From assembly GCA_902492065.1 (NCBI GenBank), contig CABUKE010000003.1:62001-126000 (forward strand): a DNA stretch of 64,000 bases, in the 5' to 3' direction. The stretch's first letter is position 1; every line of letters starts with the position of its first letter. The DNA is from an uncultured Eubacteriales bacterium (GTDB lineage Bacteria > Bacillota > Clostridia > UBA1381 > UMGS1253). Shown one piece after another: positions 16,068 through 27,900 of this stretch. The notes below the pieces were generated by a model that saw only the letters and a program-made list of their open reading frames with translations, did not search any database and had not been told where the DNA came from. A program made the translations under genes and the position numbers.

Positions 16068-17771
16068 ATGCAGCATAAAAATCATACGGTTGACCTGTGC
16101 GTGGTCGGCGGCGGCATGGCGGGCCTGTGCGCCGCTGTTGCGGCGGCGCGCCACGGAATCAAAGTAGCCCTGATGCAGGACCGCCCCGTTCTGGGCGGAA
16201 ATGCGTCGAGCGAAATCCGCATCTGGATCACCGGCGCGATGGCCGGCGCGAAAAACGTCCGCGAGGCCGGTCTGCTTGAAGAAATCATTATGGAGAACTA
16301 CTACCGCAACACGAACCTGAGCTTTTCGATCTGGGACAGCGTGCTGTACGGGATTGTGCGCGGCGAGCCGAATATTACGCTCCTGCTCGACTGTACCTGC
16401 CAGAAAGCGGAAATGGACGGCGACACGATCCGGCGCGTGACAGGGTGGCAGCTTACGACCGAAACATACCATACCGTTGAGGCGAAATACTTTGCCGACT
16501 GCTCGGGCGACTCGATTCTCGCGCCGCTGACCGGCGCGGAGTTTATGCTTGGACGCGAGGCAAAACGCGACTTTGGCGAGCGGATTCCCCCGGATGAGCC
16601 GGACAAAAAGACAATGGGCCTGAGCTGTGTGTTCCAAATCCGGGAAACAGACAGCCCGAAAAAGTTTATCCCGCCCGCGTGGGCGTACAAATACCCGACC
16701 GACGACATGCTCAAGGAACGCCCGCACGACAACGTCACCAACTATTGGTGGATCGAGCTTGGCGGCGACAAGGACAGCATCCACGATACGGAAGATTTAC
16801 GCGACGAGCTGCTCAAAATCGCGTTCGGCGTATGGGACCACATGAAAAATTACGGCGACCATGGCGTGGAAAACTGGGAAATGGACTGGATCGGATTCCT
16901 GCCCGGCAAGCGGGAGAGCCGCCGCTACGTTGGCGACTATGTCATCACGCAAAACGACGTGGAGGCGGAGGGGCGCTTCGACGACATTATCGCATACGGC
17001 GGCTGGACGATGGACGACCACTTTCCGGAGGGCTTCTACTATGACGGCGGCCATCCGACGATTTACCATCCTGCGCCGTCGCCGTGGGGTATCCCCTACC
17101 GCTGCCTGTACTCAAAGAATATCAAAAACCTGCTCTTTGCAGGACGCAACATCAGCGTAACGCACGCCGCGCTCTCCTCCAGCCGCGTCATGGGGACGTG
17201 TTCTCTGCTCGGGCAGGCGCTCGGCACGGCGGTTGCCATAGCGGTGAAGGACGGCGTGCCGCTGCGCGGCGTCGACACGGCAAAGCTTCAGCAGCAGCTT
17301 ATGGAGGACGACTGCTGGATTCCGTGGCATACGCGAAAGCTGCCGCCGCTGACGAAAAAGGCGCGCGTCAACGCAGATATCGTCCGCAACGGCATAGACC
17401 GGGAAACGGACGAAGGCTACAACGGCTTTGTCGGCGGCGCGGGCGACTGTATTACATTTGATTTTGACGATTACGAAGACATCTCACAAGTGCGGCTCGT
17501 CTTTGACAGTAACTTAAACCGCAAGTCGAACAACATGCCCTGCAACTTCCCGCTCCACCAGCCGGAATATAAAACGCCTGTCACGCTGATTAAGGAATTT
17601 GATATCGTGGCCGACACGCCGGACGGCGAACGGGTGGTGTATTCTGAAACGAACAACTATCAGCGGCTCGTGTACTGCGACGTAAACGTGCGCGCAAAGG
17701 CAATCAGGCTCGTGCCTAAAAAGACGTGGGGTGACGACAAGTTCCGCGTATTTTCGATGGATGTGCTGTAA
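16068..17771 (+). CDS. FAD-dependent oxidoreductase (PF12831-type)
   Basis: 567 residues. The N-terminal Rossmann motif VVGGGMAGLCAAVAAARHG (about 12-30) and the GGNASSEIR signature (about 43-51) mark the FAD-dependent oxidoreductase family common in carbohydrate loci of gut and soil bacteria. A second dinucleotide-type element (FAGRNISVTHAALSSSRVMGTCSLLGQA) is near 362-389. After the flavoprotein core ends (about 430) comes a beta-sandwich of about 130 residues resembling a discoidin/CBM fold. No signal peptide. The substrate is unknown; a sugar or sugar-acid is plausible given the neighbours. It starts behind CGGAGGAATC. Confidence 0.85.
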   Translation: MQHKNHTVDLCVVGGGMAGLCAAVAAARHGIKVALMQDRPVLGGNASSEIRIWITGAMAGAKNVREAGLLEEIIMENYYRNTNLSFSIWDSVLYGIVRGEPNITLLLDCTCQKAEMDGDTIRRVTGWQLTTETYHTVEAKYFADCSGDSILAPLTGAEFMLGREAKRDFGERIPPDEPDKKTMGLSCVFQIRETDSPKKFIPPAWAYKYPTDDMLKERPHDNVTNYWWIELGGDKDSIHDTEDLRDELLKIAFGVWDHMKNYGDHGVENWEMDWIGFLPGKRESRRYVGDYVITQNDVEAEGRFDDIIAYGGWTMDDHFPEGFYYDGGHPTIYHPAPSPWGIPYRCLYSKNIKNLLFAGRNISVTHAALSSSRVMGTCSLLGQALGTAVAIAVKDGVPLRGVDTAKLQQQLMEDDCWIPWHTRKLPPLTKKARVNADIVRNGIDRETDEGYNGFVGGAGDCITFDFDDYEDISQVRLVFDSNLNRKSNNMPCNFPLHQPEYKTPVTLIKEFDIVADTPDGERVVYSETNNYQRLVYCDVNVRAKAIRLVPKKTWGDDKFRVFSMDVL

Positions 17772-17814
17772 TATTTTAAAACCCGGAATTTCAAATTGCA
17801 AGGAGGGAATTACA

Positions 17815-18698
17815 GTGCTACTGGATGATATCGTCAAGAAAGAACCAATAAAAAAAGGTTGGTCCTGTGACAAAAAATACTGTGTCACCGTCTCTTCCGG
17901 CACAAAGTATTTGCTGAGAATAACCCCCTATGATAAGAGCGGTACGCGAAAAGCCCTGGTTGAAATGCTCGGGCAGGTGGCCGCACTTGGCATCCCCATG
18001 TGCAGGCCCGTTGAATTTGGAACGTGTGACGATGGCGTTTATACCTTGCACACATGGGTGGATGGTGTGGACGCAGAGACGGTCATCCCCACCCTGCCCA
18101 AAGAAGCGCAATACGCATATGGAATACAGGCGGGCGAAATCTTAAAGCAAATCCATACGATTCCTGCGCCCGCTGCGCAGGAGGACTGGCATACCCGGTT
18201 CAACCGTAAAACCGACTACAAAATCCAAAAATATAAAGACTGCGGTATCCGTTTCGACGGCGACGATAAGGTGATTACATACCTGAGAAACAACCGCGAT
18301 ATCGCGATATGTTTAAAGGCCGTCCCCAGTCTTTTCAGCATGGGGACTACCATATCGGCAATATGATGGTTGATGAAACTGGAGAACTCGTTATCATCGA
18401 CTTTGACCGGTTTGACTTCGGCGACCCATGGGAGGAGTTTAACCGCATTGTCTGGTGCGCGCAGGCTGCACCCCGTTTTGCTGCCGGTATAATCGACGGT
18501 TATTTTGACAAAAGACCGCCTATGCAATTTTGGCAGTGCCTTGCGTTCTATATCGGGAGCAACACGTTGTCTTCTATTTATTGGGGCGCAGAGCTCGGTC
18601 AGCGCGACCTCGACGTTATGCTGCATCAGGCGCGGGATGTGCTCTTATGGTATGATGGCTTTAGCGCCGTCGTTCCAAGTTGGTATGCAGCTGTTTAA
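17815..18698 (+). pseudogene. APH-type phosphotransferase, frameshifted
   Basis: An aminoglycoside phosphotransferase-fold kinase (PF01636 type) read in two frames. The first part (GTG at 17815 behind AAGGAGG) has the N-lobe with KYLLRITPYDKSG and the hinge LHTWVDGVDAETVIP. The second part has catalytic HGDYHIGN and the metal-binding DFDRFDFGDPWEEFNRI. The frame breaks at 18295-18310, where CGCGATAT occurs twice in tandem. Removing one copy restores one frame reading NNRDMFKGRPQSFQHGDYH and a protein of about 291 residues. Such enzymes phosphorylate small molecules or sugars; no specific substrate is evident. An assembly or sequencing error is a possible alternative explanation. Confidence 0.85.
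18295..18310 (+). repeat. 8-bp tandem duplication causing a frameshift
   Basis: CGCGATAT repeated twice head to tail inside the phosphotransferase gene; the unit length (8) is not a multiple of three. Confidence 0.95.
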
Positions 18699-18710
18699 AT
18701 TTCCGTTTCG

Positions 18711-18748
18711 GCTTCCCGGCAAAAATTTTGCCGGGAAGCATTTTTTTA
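18711..18748 (+). terminator. Terminator after the phosphotransferase
   Basis: GCTTCCCGGCAAAA/TTTTGCCGGGAAGC stem followed by ATTTTTTT. Confidence 0.88.
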
Positions 18749-18840
18749 TTTCCTTTTTGTCCGCCCTATGCTATAATAAACGCAAAGACCGGTCGCTCGT
18801 GTGTGTTGATACACGGAGCAACGGCATAACAGTCTAAATT

Positions 18841-21800
18841 GTGATAAAGGACGTGATTGTTATCATTTACACAGAAGAAAAAATCCGCACTATGTGCAGC
18901 GTGCTCAAGGAGCTGACAGTGGAAAAACTGTGCGACCTGACAGACTTTACGTATGCGCCGTGCGGCTATACGGAAACGGACCGTCCGCAGACGGAACTGC
19001 CCTATGCGCCGTTTGCGCCGGATACACTCCTGTCCGGGCGCGACAAACACTTCTGGTTCCATACGGAATTTACGACGCCAAAGGCGGAAGCAGGCAAGGA
19101 ATTGTATTTCCAGCTTCTGACTGGGTGCGAGGGCGAGTGGGACGCAAAGAACCCGCAGGGCCTCGTGTACTTAAACGGTAAAATGGTTCAGGCACTTGAC
19201 GTCAATCATACGGACGTACCTCTTGAACCGGAAACATACTACGACATGTATATTTACTTTTATGTCGGTATGCATGAAAACAGCGTACGCTTCCTGCCGT
19301 CGCTCTGCCTGCTCGACACGCGCATCGAACAGCTCTACTACGATGTGTGGGTACCGTACCGCGCGGCGCTCTGCTTTGCCGAGTACGACGACAACTATGT
19401 AAAAATCATGAAGGCGCTTGACATCGCCCTGCTGCACCTTGACCTGCGCGTACCGAAAAGCGAGGATTTCTACCGCAGTGTGGAGGAAACGCGGCAATAT
19501 TTACGCGACGAATTTTACGGCAAGCTCTGCGGCGGCAACGGTGCGACAATTAGCTGTATCGGGCATACGCATATCGACGTGGCGTGGCTTTGGACGCTGG
19601 CGCAGACGCGCGAAAAGGCGCAGCGCAGCTTCTCCACCGTAGCGGCACTGATGAAGCAGTATCCGGAGTATCTGTTCATGTCGTCGCAGCCGCAGCTCTA
19701 CAAATATGTCAAACAAGCTGCGCCGGAGCTGTACGGGCAGATAAAGGAATTGGTTGCGCAGGGACGCTGGGAAGTTGAAGGTGCCATGTGGCTTGAAGCC
19801 GACTGTAACCTGACCTCCGGCGAGAGCTTAGTGCGCCAGATTCTGCACGGAAAACGCTTCATGAAAGAGGAGTTCGGCGTTGACAGCAAAATCCTCTGGC
19901 TGCCGGACGTATTCGGCTACAGCGCGGCGCTGCCGCAGATTCTGAAAAAGTGCGGCGTTGACACATTTGTGACCTCAAAAATCAGCTGGAACGAAACAAA
20001 TAAGATGCCGGTCGATACGTTTATTTGGGAAGGAATCGACGGAAGCGAGGTGTTTACGCACTTCATGACGGCGAAGGACACGGGTGAACGCGGGCAGTAT
20101 TCCCCCTGGAAAAGCGCGACCTACAATGGTTACATCAGGCCGGAACAGGTACTAGGCACGTGGCAGACGCTCCAGCAAAAGGATTATCAGAGCAAGGCCC
20201 TCATCACCTTTGGCTTCGGCGACGGGGGCGGCGGCCCGACCAAGGATATGCTCGAACAGCAGCGCCGCCTGGAATATGGGCTTCCCGGCCTGCCGAAAAC
20301 GAAGATTGAGTTTGCGGGTGACTATATCTCCAGCATCCGGAGCGAATTCGACGAAAACTGCAAAAGGCTCCGCCGTACGCCGCGCTGGGTCGGTGAGCTG
20401 TACCTCGAGTTTCACCGTGGGACGTATACATCCATTGCAAAGAACAAAAAGAACAACCGCAAAAGCGAGTTGCTGCTCCAAAAAGCAGAAATATTGTGCC
20501 TGACCGACAGCCTGCTCGCCGGCGGCGCATACCCAAAGCAGACGCTCTACGACGCGTGGGAAACAGTACTGCTCCATCAGTTCCACGACATCATCCCCGG
20601 TTCGTCCATCTTTGAAGTGTATGAGGATTCCGACCGGGATTATCAAACCATTCGGCAGGCCGGCACGGCGGCGGCAGAAGGTGCGCTCGCCCATCTTGCC
20701 GGACAGGTAAACACGGAAGGCGGCCTGCTCGTATATAATCCAACCGGATTCGAAACGGACGGCTATATCGATACCGAAGCTGGAAAGGTGTACGTTTCCG
20801 ATATACCAGCCATGGGGTATGCTGTTATCGCGCCTGAACCGCGTAAAAACAGCGTGACCGTGGACGGACGCACGATTGAAAGCCCTTCCTACCGGCTGGT
20901 ATTCGACGAAAACTGCAACATCGTTTCTCTGTTTGACAAAGAAAACGGGCGCGAGCTGGTGCAGGAGGGCGAAGCGTTCTGCTTGCAGGCGTATGAGGAC
21001 TTCCCGAAAGAATACGACGCATGGGAAATTTCGTATTATTATAAACAGAAAAAGTGGCAGATTGACGAGGTCGTATCGTGCGAGCCGGTGTTCGACGGTG
21101 CGCGTGCAGGACTGAAAATCGTCAAGAAGTTCCTCGACTCGACCATTACGCAGACATACTATTTATATGAGGACAGCCGCCGCATTGATGTAGAAAACGT
21201 CATTGACTGGAAGCAGGCGCACATTCTCCTGAAGGCGGCGTTCCCGACCAGTATCCATACAACGCAGGCGACCTACGACATCCAGTTTGGGCACGTGTCG
21301 CGCCCCACGCATGAGAATACGTCCTGGGACCGCGCCAAGTTCGAGGTCTGCGCGCATAAGTGGGCAGATCTGTCCGAATATGGGTATGGTTTCAGCATTT
21401 TGAGCGACTGCAAATATGGCTATAACACCGAGGGAAGCACCATCAAGCTTTCCCTGCTCAAGTCGGCAACTGACCCGAACCCGGAGGCAGACAAGCATGT
21501 GCATACGTTTACGTATTCGCTTCTGCCGCACAGCGGCGACCTTTACGCCGCCGGCGTTGTTCAGGAAGCGTATAAACTCAACTGCCCGCTTGAGGCCGTG
21601 ACGCTCAGCGCACAGGAAGGGACGCTTCCCGCCTGCTACAGCCTCGTTTCGTGCGACAAAGAAAACGTCATTGTGGAGACGGTAAAGCAGGCCGAGGACA
21701 GCGAGGACATTATTGTTCGCATGTATGAGGCATACGACAGCAAGTGCAGAACAACGCTGACGTTCGGGTTTGACATTGCACAGGCATGGCTGTGCGATAT

Positions 21801-21903
21801 GCTCGAACAAAACGAAGCGGAGTTGACCGTTGAGGGCAACCGCATAACGCTGCCGGTACATAATTTTGAGATTATTACACTGAAGGTAAGGCCAGAAAAA
21901 TAA
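18841..21903 (+). CDS. GH38 alpha-mannosidase
   Basis: Up to 1020 residues, no signal peptide, so cytoplasmic. GH38 hallmarks: zinc-binding HTHIDVAWLW (about 241-250), the nucleophile Asp in WLPDVFGYSAALPQIL (about 353), the zinc His in HQFHDIIPGS (about 580) and the C-terminal beta domains. The whole resembles the MngB/Ams1 class that trims alpha-mannosides. The start is uncertain: GTG at 18841 precedes an AAAGGA site, while the next GTG at 18853 is too close to it. An ATT or ATC at 18856-18865 would be better spaced but is non-standard. A TATAAT at 18772-18777 gives a possible promoter with a weak -35. It fits turnover of mannose-containing oligosaccharides made by the secreted enzymes nearby. 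Confidence 0.93.
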   Translation: MIKDVIVIIYTEEKIRTMCSVLKELTVEKLCDLTDFTYAPCGYTETDRPQTELPYAPFAPDTLLSGRDKHFWFHTEFTTPKAEAGKELYFQLLTGCEGEWDAKNPQGLVYLNGKMVQALDVNHTDVPLEPETYYDMYIYFYVGMHENSVRFLPSLCLLDTRIEQLYYDVWVPYRAALCFAEYDDNYVKIMKALDIALLHLDLRVPKSEDFYRSVEETRQYLRDEFYGKLCGGNGATISCIGHTHIDVAWLWTLAQTREKAQRSFSTVAALMKQYPEYLFMSSQPQLYKYVKQAAPELYGQIKELVAQGRWEVEGAMWLEADCNLTSGESLVRQILHGKRFMKEEFGVDSKILWLPDVFGYSAALPQILKKCGVDTFVTSKISWNETNKMPVDTFIWEGIDGSEVFTHFMTAKDTGERGQYSPWKSATYNGYIRPEQVLGTWQTLQQKDYQSKALITFGFGDGGGGPTKDMLEQQRRLEYGLPGLPKTKIEFAGDYISSIRSEFDENCKRLRRTPRWVGELYLEFHRGTYTSIAKNKKNNRKSELLLQKAEILCLTDSLLAGGAYPKQTLYDAWETVLLHQFHDIIPGSSIFEVYEDSDRDYQTIRQAGTAAAEGALAHLAGQVNTEGGLLVYNPTGFETDGYIDTEAGKVYVSDIPAMGYAVIAPEPRKNSVTVDGRTIESPSYRLVFDENCNIVSLFDKENGRELVQEGEAFCLQAYEDFPKEYDAWEISYYYKQKKWQIDEVVSCEPVFDGARAGLKIVKKFLDSTITQTYYLYEDSRRIDVENVIDWKQAHILLKAAFPTSIHTTQATYDIQFGHVSRPTHENTSWDRAKFEVCAHKWADLSEYGYGFSILSDCKYGYNTEGSTIKLSLLKSATDPNPEADKHVHTFTYSLLPHSGDLYAAGVVQEAYKLNCPLEAVTLSAQEGTLPACYSLVSCDKENVIVETVKQAEDSEDIIVRMYEAYDSKCRTTLTFGFDIAQAWLCDMLEQNEAELTVEGNRITLPVHNFEIITLKVRPEK

Positions 21904-21912
21904 TTGCAAATT

Positions 21913-21946
21913 AAAAAGCAGGGGAAATTTCCCCTGCTTTTCTTTT
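21913..21946. terminator. Bidirectional terminator
   Basis: AAAAGCAGGGGAAA/TTTCCCCTGCTTTT between the convergent GH38 and giant deacetylase genes, with T runs on both strands. Confidence 0.88.
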
Positions 21947-21958
21947 TTGTATTTTACT

Positions 21959-24900
21959 TTACTGTTCCAATGTGACCGCCTTTATCACCGGCTTTAAGGT
22001 ACCGCTTTCCCAAATCAGGAGCACGGCCTCTTCTCCCGGCAGGACTTCCGGCTTGGTAAGCGTGAATTGCGCTTCCTGCCCTGCTGCACAAGTCACACGG
22101 TATTCTGTCACGTCCTTTACCCTCTGTGCGCCGTCCACGGTTTCGTATACGGCTATATATGCCAGAATATTCCGTTCGCTCTCCGTTTCCAAGATGACTG
22201 TTTCTCCGTCAAAGTAGCAGGCGACATCTTCCATTATACTGCTGTTGATGGGAACATCTTTGTCCGACGTGGTAAAGGTCGCGCTCCCGCTCACATCATC
22301 CCCCGCCGCGTCCATCAGGCCGCTGAGCGTCACAGTGTAGGTGCTGCTCTTTTCCAACGCACCGTAGTCAAATTCCAGTACAATTTCCCCCGGATTGAAC
22401 AGGCTGTAGGAAGCGGTCTTGATGACAGCAGGTACGCCGCCGTCCTTTGTTACTGTAACCTTCGACGCGTCGAAGCCGTACAAATCCTTGTTTACTTTGA
22501 TTGTTACGCTCTCGCCCGGGTTAACCGGCTCTGCCGGCGCGCTCATGCGCAGGCTCTGCGGGTTGTAAATCATCACGTCGTCAAGGTAGGTCTTTGCCGC
22601 TTCGTTCGCCTTTGAAAAATCGTTATTGAACAGCATGTTGCACGTTCCATACTCCGAGATTGCAATGTTGGCAAGCGACACTTCTTCCTCAAAGAAGATA
22701 TCTGCTCCCACATTACCGCCCTGCATATCCGTCAGCGCCGGGCTGCTCAGGCTGATGCGGATTTTCGACAAAGTCGTATCTGCGCCCGGCTCCTCTCCCT
22801 TTACCTCGTTGCCCGGTACAATACAAACGCTGAACGCCAGCCATTCGCCCATCGAAATTTTGCCGATCTCAGCTCCGGAAGCAGATGTAATGGTGTCATG
22901 GTTGATTTGAAATACTGTCATTCGGTTCGCCTGGACATTGCCTTCTTCCGAATTACGGATTTCCAAATAAAACTTCTGCTTATTGCTGCCGTCGTTTACA
23001 AGTTTGACCTTTGCGCGGTACACGAGCGGCGTGCCGGTCTGGGCGTTTGCCGTCTTGTGGAGCGCGGGGTACTTTGCTTCGTTAAGCGACAACCCAAACA
23101 CCGCCGCCTTGTCCGCACTGTCGTCGGATACGGCCTCAAGCCCTACGGTGGCATTTGTATACCAGTTATCGGAGGGGACAGTCGCTGCCTCGCCGTAGCC
23201 GTTGAAGTCATCCTCAAATTGCAATCCCGGTTCTTTAACTGTCACAACAGATTCTAAGGATTTGATCCCCGTTTTGGAATCCATTGCGTAAATAACGTAC
23301 GTTCCCACGTCGCGTGGCGTAAAGGAAAATTCGAGCTTGCCGTCGTATGCTGTCTGCCGCTCGCCGTTGACGTACCAACCGATCCCCGTGTCGTCCACGC
23401 TGCCGGTGGGCGTTGTCTGCGCGGTAAAGAGCACCGGCGTAACCGCGTCCGCCTGCTGCTCCATCTCGCCCTCGCTCACTATTTTCAGTCCCGTAATCGT
23501 AATCATCGGCTTTTCTGCTACACTTTCGATGGTGATTCCGCCTTTGTTCGGAACAGCATCATAATAAATATAGTAGCGACCCTCTTCGAGCACGATATCC
23601 GGCGCCTGCACCGAGCTGCCCTGTGTCACCTTTACATAGCCGGACGCCCAATCCGCCGGGACCTCGCTTTTTACTGTGAGCGGCGCATTAAAGATATCCT
23701 CCGGTAAATTCGTCATCGTCAGCGTCACGGTGCGTGTATCCTCAGTTGCCACGTCAGAAATCACGGTATTCTGCCGCTCGCGGATGTACTTGGTCGCCTC
23801 CGGGAAGCTTGCAACCCAGATTTTTCCCTCGTTTTGCATCTCGCTCATCTTTTTGAAGTGCTGGGTGGCAACCGCCGTGCTGACTGCGCCGAAGCCGCCG
23901 TCCAAGCCATGGAACATCTCAATCATCCAGACCGGCTCTTCTGCCGCAATGTCGAGCAAATGGTCGAGCGTGCAGTCCTGTTCGTTCATATCAATTGGGT
24001 TGTATACGCCCTGAATCTTCAGATCGTACCAGCCGCCGATCCCATCTTCCGGTGGGTTTAAGCTGTTAAAGCCCCGTTTTCCCCGCCGGATCGCCCAGTA
24101 GGTTTCCTTCGCCAGTTCGAGAGAGCGGTCATCCAGTTTATTGTCTGCCGGTGCATAGGTAATGACCTCCTGCCCCGGGAACATCGCTTTCATTTCGCTC
24201 TGCGAGCCCTTGATTTCCGCCTCGCGTACCTCGTCGGTTACGCTGCTTGTCAGCGTTACGTGCGTCTTGGAATGACTTCCCAGATCAATGTATCCCTGTT
24301 CAAAAATCCTGCTGTAAAAAGCGAGGTTCTCTGCAAGCCGGTTTGACCATACCATTGCCGTACCACGCAGACCGTATGTTTGGTACAGGCTATTAAATTT
24401 CTCGACATATCCCTGTACGCCGTCGTCCATCGTCAGCGTTACAATACTCGTCGCACCGTTTTTTGCCTCCATAATCTCACTGCCCAAATCGAGCTGTCCC
24501 GTATACGTGAGGATCACCGGTTCTGCCAAATCCTCATCCCTTGCCGGGTCGGTCAGGCGCATGGTGAGCGTTTCGCCCTCTTGGTTTAGCACTTGCGCGG
24601 CAACCCCGGTTTCAAAGGTCGCAGCGCCGCTGACCGTTTTGCGGTCGGTCACCGTTTTATTCTTCGACGGGTCTGCTGTATTTGTATACGACAGCGATAG
24701 CTCCATCTCCTGCGGCAGCGCAGAATACGCCTCTGCCGTGGCGGTCGCTTCGCCTTCAATCAGGTAGCCCATCTCCCGCCCGGCAATGTTGAGCGCCGTT
24801 TTGATCCGCATACGCTCTCCGATTGGGTACTTTGTCGTATACTGGCCGTCCGCCGATGTTACCGCAAGCGTCATCCCCGGCTCTACCGTGGATTCTCCCG

Positions 24901-27900
24901 TAGCCGGCGCACCGGAGGCGTCTACAACGCCGTACGTCGCGCCCTCCGGGAAGGTAAATAGCCCCAAAAATTCCTCGACTGTCGCCGGGCCGTAGCCGGT
25001 AATCTCATTGTCTTCTCCTACAATATCGTACTCCGTGGACGCACTCGAATCCATCTGTGACACGTCGTAGGAGTTAATATCATATGCCGGATAAAACGCA
25101 ATATTGTCCATCAGCGTCGTCCGCTCGCCGTTTGTAACGCCGTGGGTGAAAATAATATCGTCAATATGGTCGGCAAGCTTCTGGAATACACTCAGACCCC
25201 GGTCATAGACCAGCTTTCCGTTGACATACGCGCGCGACATCCCGCCGCTCGGCGAAATCGCAATTGCAAATCGAACCCATTCGCCCGTTTCATATGTTGC
25301 AACCGCCGACCCAGCAAGTTCTATCGTACCGCCCTGTACGTCGAGGAGATTGTGGTACTTATCCGTTTCGCCGTTTTTATGCGTATACCGCAGCACAATC
25401 GAGTTCAGACCGTTTAAGTCATCCATCTTCATGTCCCATGTCAGGATAAACGGCGCCTTCGTCTTTTCCGGGGCAATATTGTCGCAGCGCAGCGTAATCT
25501 TCGCCTGGCCGTCCGGGTTTGTGGCATTGCTGTAGAACTTTGCCACGTTTTCGCCGTTGTCCGTCACGCCCTCAACATAGACGTTTTCCGCCGAGCCGCC
25601 AATCTTGCTGATATCGAGCCGCATCCCGTTGTAATCTGTACCGCTTTCATAGATTTTTTCGCCTGCCAGGTCGTCGAAGGTTTCGTTGACATAGGCCGTT
25701 ACCATCTCATAGTCCGCTGTAAGGGACTTGTAGGTAATCCGATACTCCCAGTCCGACCCGAGTGTAATCTTGCTGTCCGCGCTTACCGGCTCTCCCGCCG
25801 CGTCGACAACCTGCCCTGTATGGCCGCTGTAGAGCGTAATCATCTCATAAAACTCGCTGATCGGCATGCCGACCGGCGCAATTACTGTCTTTGCCTCATT
25901 ATCAAAGGTGTATTTCGACATAGACTCAATACCCAGTACATCTTCCATGATGGAAACCGTGTACCCTTCAAACACCGTTCCGATAGCATTGACCAACAGC
26001 AGGACATTGCCATCCGTCAGCGTGGAATCCGTCGTCGTTTGCGTCAGAGATGTGTCTGTATATATCGCGTCCAGCTCGCAATTGTCAAGCGTGAGCAGGT
26101 CAAGCAAAGCATCCTTATCCGTGCCGGGCAGGATATAGATGGTCTTTTCTCCCTCGGACACAATACAGTCGTCCGTCCGTGCCGTTACAGAAATATCGTC
26201 CGCACTCGGGACATATTCACCTGTATGCACCTTAAAGTCGTCGAAGGCGGCCGTTGTCCCGCTCCCCAGCAGGACTGCCTCCATCCCGTCCAGTCCGGTA
26301 ATGCCGTCGACGCTAATTTCCGCATTTTCCACACATGCTTCGCCGTTGACATAAACGCTCCACGTTCCAGCCGCGCGGCTGATAACCGCCGCAACGCGGT
26401 AAAACCGGTTCGGCTGCCACGTCTTGCCCGTGTCCTGTCCATTTACAAGGATTTTCCCCGCTGCATCAAACAGCGCAATGACCGTTTTTGCCGGTTCCGC
26501 GCCGGAAAAACCTGCACGTAGCTCCAAAGCCGCGCCGCTGTTTACCAGTACAGACTGCTCCAACACAATGGTTTCCTCGGCAATAGCTGCGTCCGCTGTC
26601 CACGACAGAACTGTGTCCGTTTCTTCCGTACCGGCTGTAACGGCAAGGCTACTGTCTCCACTGCTTCTGCCACCCATTGCCGTGCGGGACTGAACGGTTA
26701 CGCCGTCTGCACCTGCCAGCGTAAGCGCGGTCTGCTCCGCCAATTCTTCTTTGCTGGTTATCGTTTTGCCGTTAAAGTTTTCTTCCAGATAGTTACTCTG
26801 CTCATAAACGGAAAGGTTATAGTAGATATAGCGTCCATCCCCCGTGTCAACACGGACATACCCCGACTCAATCGAACTGCTGCCAGTCTGCTCCGCGCCG
26901 CCAAGCGTTACAAGATACGCGCTTCCGCCCTCTACGGAAAGTCCGCTCAGGAATGCTTCTGCGGTTATGCTGTTTGGCAATATAATTGAATTTGTAGCAT
27001 TATTAATATTTGCATCAATCTGCGCGTCGCTGTGCGACAGGGTCACACCATTTATTTGCGGCACTTCTTTTCCAAAAGCAATCGAAATGTTGTCAACATA
27101 CGTGTCCGTTTGCGGATACACGCCGTCTACAAGCCCCATTGGTTCGATAAATTCCAGATAGCCAAACCCCATCAGCGGTTCTATGACATCCATAGGTTTG
27201 CCAGACTTTGCATCAAACACCAAATCCTCTATCGCCAATTCACCGTTTATATACACGTCGACATAAGAGCCGCCCGTACGTTTCGGCTCGCGGAATACAA
27301 AGTCAAACCGCACCCATTGGTTTAAGGGCATAACAAATCCATTTGCAGCCGATCCGAACACGCTCACCGCGCCCGTGTCTTTGCCGATCTTTAAAAACGT
27401 ACTGCCGGTTTCCTGCACTTTTTTATTGCTTGGACGCGCCCACAGCTTAACCTGTCGGTCAGCAGCATAATTGTTGACTGCATATTCAAAGCTGATATGC
27501 AGCACATCATCTTCTACAAGCGCCGTAATCCCTGGCAGGATCGCACTCTTTCCATCGTCGCCGGCATCATTTTTGAGCTTTATGCCAGCGTACGCCCCCG
27601 TATCCGGCGGTATCGTCGGGAGTGTGTCGCCATCGTATTGAGTACGCGCCAGAAAAGCCGTGTCGCCAGCCTCTTTGCCAAATAAACCGCCGACACCCTG
27701 CGTAAAGGCAATATTTTTCTGTTCTTCCGGCAGAGTTTCCGCCCCTTCATAAAGCGCAGGAAGTCCCTCAAGCCGCATCCCCTCCGGCACAGTATTCTCC
27801 GCAAGGTCCGTAAAGGTTTGCACCCACGAGCTTCCCTCTGTTTCTAGCTGTTGCGCCAGTGCAGCAGGGCAAACGCTCGCCAGCAAGGCCACGGCCAAAA

